64,000 nucleotides of DNA from Taishania sp037189645 (GTDB taxonomy: Bacteria > Bacteroidota > Bacteroidia > Flavobacteriales_D > Crocinitomicaceae): NCBI GenBank assembly GCA_037189645.1, contig JBBCIY010000003.1, positions 62,001-126,000 on the forward strand, in the 5' to 3' direction. The position numbers and the translations under genes are program-made. Shown one piece after another: positions 35,826 to 45,051 of this stretch. Position 1 is the first letter of the stretch; every line of letters begins with the position of its first letter. The notes below the pieces were generated by a model. It ran no database searches and was not told the DNA's origin. It saw nothing but the letters and a program-made list of their open reading frames with translations.

Positions 35826-37436
35826 ATGGATATGTTTGGAAAGTTGGGTAAGAACACAGATTTGAAAACATCTATAGGACTCGACTATTTGGGGAACCAA
35901 TTTTGGAATTTAACACCGGCAGAATTGGTGGAAGATACGATTTTGCTTGGGCAAGGGATGCTGACGGACACAGGAGCGATCGCTGTGGAAACGGGCGAAT
36001 TTACCGGACGTTCTCCAAAAGACCGTTTTGTTGTTTGTGACGAAAAAACGGAAAACGCTGTTTGGTGGGGAGATATCAACATCAAATTTACACCTGAGCG
36101 GTTTGAGGCACTTTACAACAGGATGAAAGCATACCTGGTTGGTAAAGACGTTTACGTTCGTGACAACTATGCCTGCGCAGATGACAATTACAGACTGAAC
36201 ATCCGTGTGATTACGGAAACTCCGTGGTCGAATCACTTTGCAAACAACATGTTCCTGCGCCCGACAGATGCGGAGCTGGAGAATTTCACCCCGGACTGGC
36301 ACATCGTATGCCTTCCTGAATTTAAAGCGATCCCTGAAGTTGACGGAACCCGCCAGCACAATTTTGCAGTGCTGAACTTTACCAGGAAAATGATCATTAT
36401 CGGAGGAACGGGGTATACAGGAGAGATCAAGAAAGGGATTTTCTCTGTGCTGAATTTCATCCTTCCTCATGAAAGAAATGTGCTGTCAATGCACTGCTCG
36501 GCAAACATTGGCGAGGCTGGTGATACGGCAGTTTTCTTCGGACTTTCCGGAACCGGGAAAACAACGCTTTCTTCGGATCCGAACAGACGCCTGATCGGTG
36601 ATGACGAGCACGGATGGGCTGATAACACTGTATTCAACTTTGAAGGTGGATGCTATGCGAAAACGATCGATTTATCGCGCGAAAAAGAGCCTCAGATCTA
36701 TGATGCCATTAAGTTCGGCGCGATCCTGGAAAACATCGGCTTCATTGATGGAACTTCTACACCAGATTATACGGATAGCTCCATCACAGAAAACACACGT
36801 GTTTCCTACCCGATCGAACACATTGAAAATACGGCGGTTCCATCCATTGGAACGGCTCCTAAAAATATCTTCTTCCTGACATGCGACGCATTCGGTGTAT
36901 TGCCTCCGATCTCCCGCCTGACGAAAGAACAGGCAATGTACCACTTTATGTCCGGGTATACGGCAAAAGTAGCGGGTACGGAAGTCGGAATCACAGAGCC
37001 GACAACGACGTTTTCCGCATGTTTCGGAGCTGCGTTCCTGCCATTGCACCCTGCAAAATATGCAGAGCTGCTGGGAAATAAGCTGGAAGGTACGGATATC
37101 AAGGTATGGCTGATCAATACAGGATGGTCCGGTGGTTCCTACGGAGTAGGAAGCAGGATGAAGCTGAGCTATACCCGTTCAATGATCACAGCGGCCCTGA
37201 CAGGAAAACTGGACCATGTTTCTTATGAGAAATTACCTGTTTTTGAGCTGGAGTTCCCGGTTTCATGTGAAGGTGTCCCTTCTGAGATCCTGAATCCGCG
37301 CGAGACCTGGGCGGATAAGATGGCTTACGATGAAAAAGCGAATAATCTTGCAGCTCAGTTCGTGAAAAATTTTGAGAAATTTGCAGACCAGACCAGCGAA
37401 GCGATCAAAAATGCGGCGCCGAAGGTATTAGCATAA
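35826..37436 (+). CDS. pckA: phosphoenolpyruvate carboxykinase (ATP)
   Basis: 536 residues, normal for ATP-dependent PEPCK. It converts oxaloacetate and ATP to phosphoenolpyruvate, CO2 and ADP, the entry step of gluconeogenesis. The P-loop GLSGTGKTT is at 239-247 and the metal-binding kinase-2 DDEHGW starts at 259. GRSPKDRFVV near 61 and the adenine-site TRSMITAAL segment are also present. Own promoter and terminator, so monocistronic. Confidence 0.97.
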   Translation: MDMFGKLGKNTDLKTSIGLDYLGNQFWNLTPAELVEDTILLGQGMLTDTGAIAVETGEFTGRSPKDRFVVCDEKTENAVWWGDINIKFTPERFEALYNRMKAYLVGKDVYVRDNYACADDNYRLNIRVITETPWSNHFANNMFLRPTDAELENFTPDWHIVCLPEFKAIPEVDGTRQHNFAVLNFTRKMIIIGGTGYTGEIKKGIFSVLNFILPHERNVLSMHCSANIGEAGDTAVFFGLSGTGKTTLSSDPNRRLIGDDEHGWADNTVFNFEGGCYAKTIDLSREKEPQIYDAIKFGAILENIGFIDGTSTPDYTDSSITENTRVSYPIEHIENTAVPSIGTAPKNIFFLTCDAFGVLPPISRLTKEQAMYHFMSGYTAKVAGTEVGITEPTTTFSACFGAAFLPLHPAKYAELLGNKLEGTDIKVWLINTGWSGGSYGVGSRMKLSYTRSMITAALTGKLDHVSYEKLPVFELEFPVSCEGVPSEILNPRETWADKMAYDEKANNLAAQFVKNFEKFADQTSEAIKNAAPKVLA

Positions 37437-37459
37437 GCAAAATTGAATATTAAGGAAAG

Positions 37460-37487
37460 TCCTTCAGTAACCCTGGAGGATTTTTTT
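37460..37487 (+). terminator. terminator of pckA
   Basis: An 8-bp stem (TCCTTCAG/CTGGAGGA, one G-T pair) and a 5-nt loop followed by seven Ts; 24 nt past the stop. Confidence 0.85.
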
Positions 37488-37563
37488 ATTGGATCAATAT
37501 GCAAGATGGCTGTGCGGTGGATGCGATGATGGCAACCATGCCTTCCATCTGAAAGATTTATTG

Positions 37564-37571
37564 TAATTTTG
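37564..37571 (+). promoter_or_regulatory. -7 box of dnaG
   Basis: TAATTTTG, exact TAnnTTTG, 16 nt before the dnaG ATG, implying a short leader. Confidence 0.55.
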
Positions 37572-37587
37572 GTATTCCGAACGTAAA

Positions 37588-39573
37588 ATGGCAAATATTC
37601 CTCCACATATTATTGACGATATCATGCAGACCGCCCGGATAGAGGAGGTAATAGGGGAATTCGTAAGCCTGAAAAAAGCCGGTGCGAACCTGAAAGGCTT
37701 ATCGCCTTTTACAGATGAGAAAACCCCCTCTTTTGTGGTTTCTCCCGGGAAACAGATCTTTAAGTGCTTTTCAACAGGAAAAGGAGGCAGCGTGGTGACC
37801 TTTCTGATGGAGAAAGAGCATTTTTCCTACCCGGAAGCACTTCGCTGGCTGGCAGATAAATACGGGATCCAGATCCCGGAGGAAAGGCCCCTGACTTCGG
37901 AAGAGCAGGCCGCTGTTTCAGAACGGGAAAGCCTTCACATCATCAACGAGTTTGCGAAGGAACATTTTAAGAAGAACATTACCGACACAGATGAAGGAAA
38001 GTCGATCGGGCTTTCTTACTTTATCGAAAGGGGATTCCGCCCCGATATCATAGAAAAATTCCAGCTGGGGTACTGCCTCAACTCAGGAAATGATTTTACG
38101 GAGGCAGCCCTGAAAAAAGGGTATAAGCTCGAATACCTGGAAAAGGTGGGGCTGGTAAAAAGCAAGGACGACCGGCATTTTGATTTCTTCCGGGGGCGTG
38201 TGATGTTCCCGATTCATTCCGTTTCCGGCCGTGTGCTGGGATTCGGAGGACGGACATTGTTTACCGATAAGAAGATCGCCAAATATTTCAATTCCCCGGA
38301 AAGCATCATCTACAACAAGAGTGAGATCCTGTACGGGTTGTATTTTTCCAAAGGGGATATCATCAAGTATGACAATTGCTTTCTCTGCGAGGGATATACG
38401 GATGTGATCAGTATGTACCAGGCAGGAATCCAGAATGTGGTTTCGTCATCCGGAACATCTCTTACAAAAGAGCAGATCCGTTTAATAAAAAGATACACCA
38501 ACAATGTAACGATCCTCTACGATGGCGATGCTGCCGGGATCAAAGCGTCGTTCAGGGGAATCGACCTGATTCTCCAGGAGGGGCTGAATGTGAAAGTCGT
38601 TCTGTTTCCCGATGGGGAAGACCCTGATTCGTATTCCAAGAAGGTGAGCAGCTCCGAGCTGGAGGCTTACATCAACGAAAGCATGCAGGATTTCATTTCT
38701 TTCAAGGCTGGAATTCTCCTGAAAGACGATGACAATGACCCGCTGAAAAGAGCAGAGCTGATTAAAGACATTGTTCATTCCGTAGGATTGATCCCGGATT
38801 CCATTACCCGCACGGTATTTGTTCAGAAAATCGCTTCGGAATTCCAGATCCCGGAACCTGTGCTGGATGCCGAGCTGCTGAAGATCCGGAAAAACATCCT
38901 TGCAAAAGAATTGAATGAACCGGAGGTAAGGAATTTACCGGTTGAAAATCACAGGGCCATAGGCACGGATTCCGGAACCATTCCGGTAGCGCCTGCCGAG
39001 CTTCCGCAACCGGCGATCCCTGCGGCTGAATACGCCCTCATACGGTTGATGGTGCTGTATGGACCTTTAGCGACGGAAATAACGTCCATGGATGAGCAGG
39101 GACAAAAGAAAGAAGTCGAAATCTCCGTGATCCAGTATATCTGTGATGAGCTGGCTGAGGATGAGCTGGTTTTTGATACACCTGTACTGGCAAAGATCCA
39201 CCAGATTTATGCGGAAGGACTGGCCAACAATGAGCTGTATAAATCGTCAGTGCTGAAGCGGCAGGAAGACCAGGAGATCGTACGGCTGGTAAGCGATATT
39301 GAAGCAAATGAACAGGAAATCAGCAGTAAATGGTTGCTGACACATCGTATTGAAACCAGAAAGGACGGGGATCGCTTAAAGGCAGCTGTTCCTCATGCCA
39401 TTTACGCGTTCAAGCTATATAAGATCGAGAAACGGATAAACGAGATCCGGAAGATGATCAACCACGATGAAACGGACGAAGAAGAATTGAATGCTTTATT
39501 GGGAGAGCAGGTTGTTTTGGAACGGATTAAAATGCAATTTACCAAAGAATTGGGAAGAACGATTTTGAGATAA
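37588..39573 (+). CDS. dnaG: DNA primase DnaG (zinc ligands not conserved)
   Basis: 661 residues. It synthesises RNA primers at the replication fork. N-terminal CHC2-like domain (1-100), catalytic core, and TOPRIM domain with CEGYTDVISMYQAG and LYDGDAAG acidic residues; the C-terminal part is the helicase-binding region. Of the four zinc ligands expected in the N-terminal ribbon, three are replaced (S39, T42, T63) and only C60 remains in KCFSTGKGG, while the surrounding DEKTPSF and GKGG motifs are kept. Zinc-less variants are, to my knowledge, common in Bacteroidota. mscS follows after 4 nt. Confidence 0.95.
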   Translation: MANIPPHIIDDIMQTARIEEVIGEFVSLKKAGANLKGLSPFTDEKTPSFVVSPGKQIFKCFSTGKGGSVVTFLMEKEHFSYPEALRWLADKYGIQIPEERPLTSEEQAAVSERESLHIINEFAKEHFKKNITDTDEGKSIGLSYFIERGFRPDIIEKFQLGYCLNSGNDFTEAALKKGYKLEYLEKVGLVKSKDDRHFDFFRGRVMFPIHSVSGRVLGFGGRTLFTDKKIAKYFNSPESIIYNKSEILYGLYFSKGDIIKYDNCFLCEGYTDVISMYQAGIQNVVSSSGTSLTKEQIRLIKRYTNNVTILYDGDAAGIKASFRGIDLILQEGLNVKVVLFPDGEDPDSYSKKVSSSELEAYINESMQDFISFKAGILLKDDDNDPLKRAELIKDIVHSVGLIPDSITRTVFVQKIASEFQIPEPVLDAELLKIRKNILAKELNEPEVRNLPVENHRAIGTDSGTIPVAPAELPQPAIPAAEYALIRLMVLYGPLATEITSMDEQGQKKEVEISVIQYICDELAEDELVFDTPVLAKIHQIYAEGLANNELYKSSVLKRQEDQEIVRLVSDIEANEQEISSKWLLTHRIETRKDGDRLKAAVPHAIYAFKLYKIEKRINEIRKMINHDETDEEELNALLGEQVVLERIKMQFTKELGRTILR

Positions 39574-39577
39574 GATT

Positions 39578-40714
39578 ATGAGCACAGTACTTTTTTATTT
39601 AGGACCTTTCGGAATAACTGCGTGGAACATCCTGATCATTGTTCTGATCGTGCTTCTTTCAATGGCGCTTCGCAAGGTGATCAACCGCAACTTGAAACGT
39701 TACCTGGCTACGACGAATATCAAAGTGGAAGGAAAGCGTACGATATTGATGCGCCTGATCAGCCAGCTGACTTACCTGGTTGTGGGATATGTGATCTTCC
39801 TCACGCTCCAGGCGCAAAACCCGGACGTAAGCTTCCGCCAGTTCCTGGAACACAAAATCATAGACTCCGGGAATTTTGATTTGAGCTTTTCACACATTAT
39901 CGCCGTTGTCGTTGTTTTCTACCTGGCAAAATTCACGATCCGCCTGACACAGCTGATCATCACCCAGCGCCTGAGAAAGAGAAAAGATTACGACGCCGGG
40001 CTGGAATACGTGTACGTGCAGATCAGCAAGTATGTCATTTACATGCTGGCGATTATGATCGCGTCCAATATATTGTTCAGCAATATCTCCGGGTTGCTGA
40101 CAGGATCACTCGGTATCCTGGTCGGTATCGGTCTGGGTTTGCAGGATGTGTTCAAAGATTTCATTGCGGGAATCGTTCTGCTGGTGGAACGGAACCTGAT
40201 GGTGGGGGATATCATCGAACTGCCGGATTCCGATGGTACGGAAATGATGGTCGTGAAAGTTGAAAAGATCGGTGTGCGTACATCCAAAATAGAAACACGT
40301 GACGGAAACATCCTGATCATCCCGAATACGCAACTGACTCAGAACAGGATCGAGAACTGGAGCCATGGGAGCACACTGTCCCGTTTTTCCGTTGAAGTGC
40401 CTGCCGCCTATGGCGTAGATACGGAGCTGGTTGTCCGGTTATTGAAGCAGGCAGCGTTAAGCCATCCTAAAGTGAGTAAATCCAGTGAGGTGATCGTTCG
40501 GTTATCCGACTTTAACCAGAACCACCTGAAATTCCACCTTATTTTCTGGGCCGACCAAAGCTGGAGGATCAACAATTACCGTTCGGAAATCCGGATGGAA
40601 ATAGACCGGCTGTTCAGAGAATATAAAATCAACATGCCTTATCCGCAGCTGGATCTGCACATTGCAAGTGATAAGCGGGAATCCGGAAGGAATACAGGGC
40701 ATTACGATGAGTAG
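39578..40714 (+). CDS. MscS-family small-conductance mechanosensitive channel
   Basis: 378 residues. About four membrane segments (about 13-30, 60-80, 105-122, 148-168), the pore-lining TM3 region GSLGILVGIGLGLQDVFKDFIAGI (Gly/Ala-rich, about 172-195), then the MscS beta domain (VGDIIEL, GVRTSKIETRDGNILIIPN) and C-terminal alpha/beta domain. It opens under hypo-osmotic membrane tension to release solutes. It has one or two more N-terminal helices than E. coli MscS. It begins 4 nt after dnaG and is probably co-transcribed. Confidence 0.93.
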   Translation: MSTVLFYLGPFGITAWNILIIVLIVLLSMALRKVINRNLKRYLATTNIKVEGKRTILMRLISQLTYLVVGYVIFLTLQAQNPDVSFRQFLEHKIIDSGNFDLSFSHIIAVVVVFYLAKFTIRLTQLIITQRLRKRKDYDAGLEYVYVQISKYVIYMLAIMIASNILFSNISGLLTGSLGILVGIGLGLQDVFKDFIAGIVLLVERNLMVGDIIELPDSDGTEMMVVKVEKIGVRTSKIETRDGNILIIPNTQLTQNRIENWSHGSTLSRFSVEVPAAYGVDTELVVRLLKQAALSHPKVSKSSEVIVRLSDFNQNHLKFHLIFWADQSWRINNYRSEIRMEIDRLFREYKINMPYPQLDLHIASDKRESGRNTGHYDE

Positions 40715-40747
40715 TGTCTTTTATCGCTTTTTCTCAATGACATGTTT

Positions 40748-41464
40748 TCATTCAACAATGATCGTTTTGAGCAGCGTATAGCCATCGGTTGTATTTCCTG
40801 TGATTGAATCACAGATATTGCCTTCAATGCTGTTTGCAAAAATACCATCGCTGTCGTTGGAGGTGTCAGGAGCACCATTATAACCTGAAGTAGCGTAAAC
40901 TTCCGTGTAAATATCAGCCGGAAAAGCGATCTGGGAAACGAGAAGAGAATTCTCATTGGTATCCAGCACCTCAATATGAATGTGAGGAGCCCTTCCGCTG
41001 TACCAGCCCGGGAAGATACTGATAAAGGAAACCTGCCCGTTGCCATCGGTTGTCTGCCGTCCTCTCAAAAAAGAAGCACCCGTATAGTCACCGTATTGTG
41101 AGTAGTTTCCATCCTTATCGCATTGCCAGACATCTACCAGTACTCCTGGTAGCGGAGCGCAGTCATTGCTCTGATCGTTGATGGTAATCGTCATAAGTAA
41201 CGCTACACCCGTCCGGTCTCCGATGATGTTTTCCATAACAAGCTGCGCCGGAGTTTTGATCGGGTATGGTCCTTCTGTCTCCCTGGGAGAAACAGGACAA
41301 TCCCCGGAGCCGTCCCAGGGTTCATTGTCTTCCGGGGATCCTGGCCCTCCAGGTCCGGAAGAAAGAGGAGTATCTTCTTTTTTACAAGAAGTAATGGCAC
41401 CCGGTAACGCAACGATGGTTGCCAGACCAATCAGTCCTTTCGCTAAAAATTTTTTTCGATCCAT
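40748..41464 (-). CDS. intradiol ring-cleavage dioxygenase-like lipoprotein
   Basis: 238 residues from ATG 41464; the TTG at 41473 is rejected. N-terminal DRKKFLAKGLIGLATIVALPGAITSC is a lipoprotein signal with Cys about 27, with an RKKFL start recalling Tat signals. A Gly/Pro/Ser linker follows. The catalytic fold has the Fe(III) ligand candidates Tyr in DGNYSQYG and Tyr/His/His in GWYSGRAPHIHIEV. Family members cleave catechols between the hydroxyls, but secreted versions such as this one have unclear substrates. No other aromatic degradation gene is nearby. Confidence 0.85.
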   Translation of the reverse strand: MDRKKFLAKGLIGLATIVALPGAITSCKKEDTPLSSGPGGPGSPEDNEPWDGSGDCPVSPRETEGPYPIKTPAQLVMENIIGDRTGVALLMTITINDQSNDCAPLPGVLVDVWQCDKDGNYSQYGDYTGASFLRGRQTTDGNGQVSFISIFPGWYSGRAPHIHIEVLDTNENSLLVSQIAFPADIYTEVYATSGYNGAPDTSNDSDGIFANSIEGNICDSITGNTTDGYTLLKTIIVE

Positions 41465-41615
41465 AACAGTCAAATTATTTCAGATCAGTAATTACAGACC
41501 TGACCCGGATCTAATTTATACTTGTTTGCTTGTTTCAGCAAAAGGAATCGAAGAAGTGTTGATTTTTATATCCCAATGGCTCTTTTTAAACTATAAGCAT
41601 GACTTTACTTCAATG

Positions 41616-41644
41616 AAAATGCCCCGGATTTCTCCGGGGCATTT
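41616..41644 (-). terminator. terminator of the S46 peptidase gene
   Basis: A perfect 12-bp stem AAATGCCCCGGA/TCCGGGGCATTT with a 4-nt loop and a short T run on the minus strand; 35 nt past the stop. Confidence 0.85.
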
Positions 41645-41678
41645 ATCGGTATATATTTTACTGTTTACTCGCGGCCTT

Positions 41679-43820
41679 TTACTTCACCAGCGTCAGCTCA
41701 TCGATGATGTTCTGTGCGCCGTAAACACGGTCTACCAGCCAGAGCACGTAACGGATGTCACATGAAATGGTGCGTTGTACCTTATCTTCGAAAAAGATAT
41801 TGCCGGACATGGCTTCCCAGTTCCCGTCGAATGCCGTTCCGATCAGGTGGCCATCCGCGTTGATAACCGGTGAACCGGAGTTCCCTCCCGTAATGTCATT
41901 GTTCGACAGGAAATTACACACAACATATCCTCTGTCTTTATCTGCATATTGTCCCCAGTCCTGCCTCTGCCACGTCTCCTTGATCTTAGGATCTACCTGG
42001 AATTCTTCACTTGCAGGGTCTTCTTTCTGGAACATACCATCCAGGCTTGTTGCATAGTCATAGCTTACCGCATCTTTCGGAGAATACGGGAGCACCTGCC
42101 CGTAGGTCATCCGCATGGTAGAGTTCGCATTCGGGTAGAATTTCTTGTTCGGAAGCATTTCACGGATCCCTTTTGTGAATTTCCTGTTCGCGATTTTCAG
42201 ATCGTCCGACGCCTTCTGGATTTCAGGTGTGCTCAACGCCTTGTCATACGCTTTTGATACGTCTTCGATCACCATGAAGAACGGATCTTTATTCAGCGCT
42301 TTTACGGAAGGATTACTAGCGAATTTGTCGAATTTCTCTTTGTTGAAGAAAATCGATTTCGCTTTAATGGAGGCGATGTACTTATCAATTGCTTTTCCCC
42401 CTTTCGCTCCCAGTTTTTTTGTGAATTCTCCCTGCTGAATTGCAGGAATATCCTGGATGTATCGTTTGAACAGCTCTCCGGCGATGTCTGCCTCAATGTT
42501 CATATTGGCATTTTCAAAATAGGCATTCGCAGCGTTGTTTGTAAATGCGAGGATCATGCTTGCACGTTCTTCGTTCCCGCCGTTCAAGGCATCTTTGTAG
42601 AGCTTGTACCGGTAAGCGAGAACGGAAGCATCGACTGTAAATACGAATTCGGATTGATAGGCCTTTATCAGGACGACATCTTCCAGTGTTTTATAACTAT
42701 TTTCAAATAATGAAAGCACATTGCTGTATTCACTCTTGTTTTTTGCAAATTCTCTGAACTGGTTTTCCAGCTCTTGTTTTTTGGAAACGACTTTGTTGTT
42801 CTTTACCTGGAGAATTTCTCCCTGGAAGTTCTTCCAGTAGTTCGCAACCTGTGCATAAGTGGAAGAATACTTCAGGCGAACATCTACATCCTCATCCATA
42901 TACTTTTTCATCACGTCCATCTTAGCCGCACGCAGCTCTACGCGCTTAGGCTTTTCCAGGGTAACAGTCTGTTCCACTCCGTATGATGTCAGGTAGCGGT
43001 CCGTTCTTCCCGGGAATCCCATGACCATCGCAAAGTCATTCTCTTTGACTCCTTTCAGTGAGATCGGTAAGTGATGGCGAGGTGTCAAAGGAACATTTTC
43101 AGCAGAATAAGCCGCTGGTTTGTTGTCTTTTCCACTGTAGATCCTGAACATGGAGAAATCGGCAGTGTGGCGTGGCCACATCCAGTTATCCGTATCCCCA
43201 CCGTATTTTCCGGCTGATTGAGGTGGTGTTCCTACCAGGCGGACATCCAGGAATTTCTCTGTTACAAACAGGTAGAATTCATTTCCGTCGAAGAAATCTC
43301 TTACGAATGCTTCATAGTGTGTACCATTTACAGCTTCTTTGGAAAGCAGGTTACCGATTTCCTGGATTTTAGCAGCTCTTTCTGCTTCTGTCATCCCGTC
43401 GTTGAGGTGTTTCGCCACCTGCTCAGTTACATCTTCAATGCGGATGACAAATGTTGCGAACAAGTTTGTCTGGATCTCCTCCTGGTGGTTTTTAGCCCAG
43501 AAACCGTTATCCAGGTAATTTTTTTCCGAAGAGGATGCTTCTGCGATGGCTTCATACCCGCAGTGGTGATTTGTCAGGATCAGTCCGTTCTTGGAGATGA
43601 CCTCACCGGTACAATACCCGTTAAATGAAATGATCGCATCTTTGATGGATGAATTGTTGATGGAATAAATCTCCTCCGCAGTAAGATTTAAACCGTGTTT
43701 TTTCATGTCTTCGTAATTTCTTCCAAGTAAAAACGGAAGCCACATTCCTTCATCGGCACGTGCGTACAAAGCAGAAAAGCTGACGATTAACGCCAGGAAA
43801 CCTGATTTTATTCGATTCAT
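41679..43820 (-). CDS. S46 family dipeptidyl-peptidase (DPP7-like)
   Basis: 713 residues. Signal peptide about 1-22. Chymotrypsin-like catalytic set of family S46: His in TNHHC (85/86), Asp in GGDTDNWMWPRHTAD, and Ser in GGNSGSPV. It removes dipeptides from peptide N-termini in the periplasm. Eighteen residues after the catalytic Ser the residue is Gly (AFDGNWE); DPP11, which prefers Asp/Glu at P1, has Arg at that place. A DPP7-type preference for hydrophobic P1 is therefore inferred. Own promoter and terminator. Confidence 0.94.
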   Translation of the reverse strand: MNRIKSGFLALIVSFSALYARADEGMWLPFLLGRNYEDMKKHGLNLTAEEIYSINNSSIKDAIISFNGYCTGEVISKNGLILTNHHCGYEAIAEASSSEKNYLDNGFWAKNHQEEIQTNLFATFVIRIEDVTEQVAKHLNDGMTEAERAAKIQEIGNLLSKEAVNGTHYEAFVRDFFDGNEFYLFVTEKFLDVRLVGTPPQSAGKYGGDTDNWMWPRHTADFSMFRIYSGKDNKPAAYSAENVPLTPRHHLPISLKGVKENDFAMVMGFPGRTDRYLTSYGVEQTVTLEKPKRVELRAAKMDVMKKYMDEDVDVRLKYSSTYAQVANYWKNFQGEILQVKNNKVVSKKQELENQFREFAKNKSEYSNVLSLFENSYKTLEDVVLIKAYQSEFVFTVDASVLAYRYKLYKDALNGGNEERASMILAFTNNAANAYFENANMNIEADIAGELFKRYIQDIPAIQQGEFTKKLGAKGGKAIDKYIASIKAKSIFFNKEKFDKFASNPSVKALNKDPFFMVIEDVSKAYDKALSTPEIQKASDDLKIANRKFTKGIREMLPNKKFYPNANSTMRMTYGQVLPYSPKDAVSYDYATSLDGMFQKEDPASEEFQVDPKIKETWQRQDWGQYADKDRGYVVCNFLSNNDITGGNSGSPVINADGHLIGTAFDGNWEAMSGNIFFEDKVQRTISCDIRYVLWLVDRVYGAQNIIDELTLVK

Positions 43821-43849
43821 AACAGTTCTTTAAATTTGTTTTTGGGTAA

Positions 43850-43880
43850 CAAATGTAACGATTTCTTTGTATTATCTCAA
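43850..43880 (-). promoter_or_regulatory. promoter of the S46 peptidase gene
   Basis: TACATTTG (minus strand, 43850-43857) with TTG at 43878-43880 after a 20-nt spacer; 29 nt from the ATG. Confidence 0.7.
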
Positions 43881-44137
43881 ATTACTATATGACCAATGGT
43901 TCCAGATGTGTGATAAACTGACCTATATCCCGGATAAACAGTCAAAGTACGGATCTGCATGCATGTCGCAGAATCCTTTCCCGGCTTGCCCGGAACAGTT
44001 AAAAAAGCTTAAATACATGCCGATTTAAAATGATGACTGACTGAAGGCACAGCTTTTGCCGTTTTATTAAAATTGAGTTGTTACTAACTATCTTTTCAGG
44101 GTAATAATAAAACAGGTGTTTTTTCGATTTTTGTAGC
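43881..44137. other. intergenic region between divergent genes
   Basis: About 260 nt with no convincing gene. A minus-strand open frame enters it from the next gene but lacks family features. GATTTTTG at 44126-44133 is a one-mismatch -7 box just before the GTG at 44138. Confidence 0.4.
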
Positions 44138-45016
44138 GTGAAATACATTTTTATCATATCATTTCTCTTTGTTTCCGCAGGGTATTCGCAGGTGCTGGAT
44201 AACTCTAAAGGAGAGGCGTTTACCAACAAGCCTTTTTTTAACAAGACGTTTATTTCCAATAACAAGATCAAGTCAATAAAAGGGCGGTTCAATTATAAAA
44301 AGTCAGGGCAGGCGATGTACCCGACGGAATATTATTACGTGTATAATTTCAACCGGGAAGGGCAGCTCATCAGCACTTTTGAAACAAGAAAGGACGATGG
44401 AACAGCCGATACCACATGGAATGAATACATCTATAATTCCAACGGAATCCTGGTAGAGCATAAACAGGGAACGCATTCGGGAAAATCCAGCACGATCTAC
44501 CGCCTGGACGATAAAAACCGGGTTGTTTCGGAAGAATATTTAACCGAATCAATTGATTCTTCCGGCCAGAAGACGATCCTGCTGGTCAATTCAGAAACCA
44601 TGGCGTATGAAGACTATGGGTTGCAAACAAAGAAAACCGTTTCCAATAGCTATGGCCTTCCTTACAAAACGGAAATGGCGTATTACGATGAAAACGGCTA
44701 CTTGCTGGAACGTGAAGAGCGTTTTTCCCGGACTTCCAATTTCAATAAGCAGTTATTCAGCTACAACGAGAAAGGATTACTGGCGTCGATCGCTACCTAC
44801 CAGAAAGGAACGGCAGACCCGGTAGAAGAAGAACGCTACAAATATGACAGCTACGGTAACCTGTCGGAAAAGCATTGGTATAAGAACGGGGAATTCATCA
44901 CCGATACGCAGATCATTTACAATGAAAAATCCAGGCTGATGACGGCCGTTATTATCCGCGATGTAAAAACCGATTTCCTGATGGTCATCCGCTTCGGAGA
45001 ATACGAATATTTTTAA
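44138..45016 (+). CDS. secreted protein with YD/RHS-like repeats, hypothetical
   Basis: 292 residues with a GTG start. Signal peptide about 1-17 (SAGYSQ). The mature part contains recurring YxYNxxGxL units: YVYNFNREGQLIS, YIYNSNGILVE, YYDENGYLLE, YNEKGLLAS and YDSYGNLSE. This pattern is shared with YD-repeat/RHS-like beta-strand proteins, but there is no toxin or polymorphic C-terminal domain, and no sorting domain. Periplasmic or outer-membrane-associated location is likely. Function unknown. Confidence 0.8.
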   Translation: MKYIFIISFLFVSAGYSQVLDNSKGEAFTNKPFFNKTFISNNKIKSIKGRFNYKKSGQAMYPTEYYYVYNFNREGQLISTFETRKDDGTADTTWNEYIYNSNGILVEHKQGTHSGKSSTIYRLDDKNRVVSEEYLTESIDSSGQKTILLVNSETMAYEDYGLQTKKTVSNSYGLPYKTEMAYYDENGYLLEREERFSRTSNFNKQLFSYNEKGLLASIATYQKGTADPVEEERYKYDSYGNLSEKHWYKNGEFITDTQIIYNEKSRLMTAVIIRDVKTDFLMVIRFGEYEYF

Positions 45017-45051
45017 GCCTGAAAAGATCAGTTGTCATTTTTGACTGCTTT

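Noticed and set aside
35910..36470. 186-codon antisense frame within pckA
   Set aside because: Fully contained in pckA, with no start signal and no domain.
43999..44292. Minus-strand open frame of 97 codons
   Set aside because: It overlaps the plus-strand signal-peptide gene at 44138, has no family features, and no promoter box on its strand.
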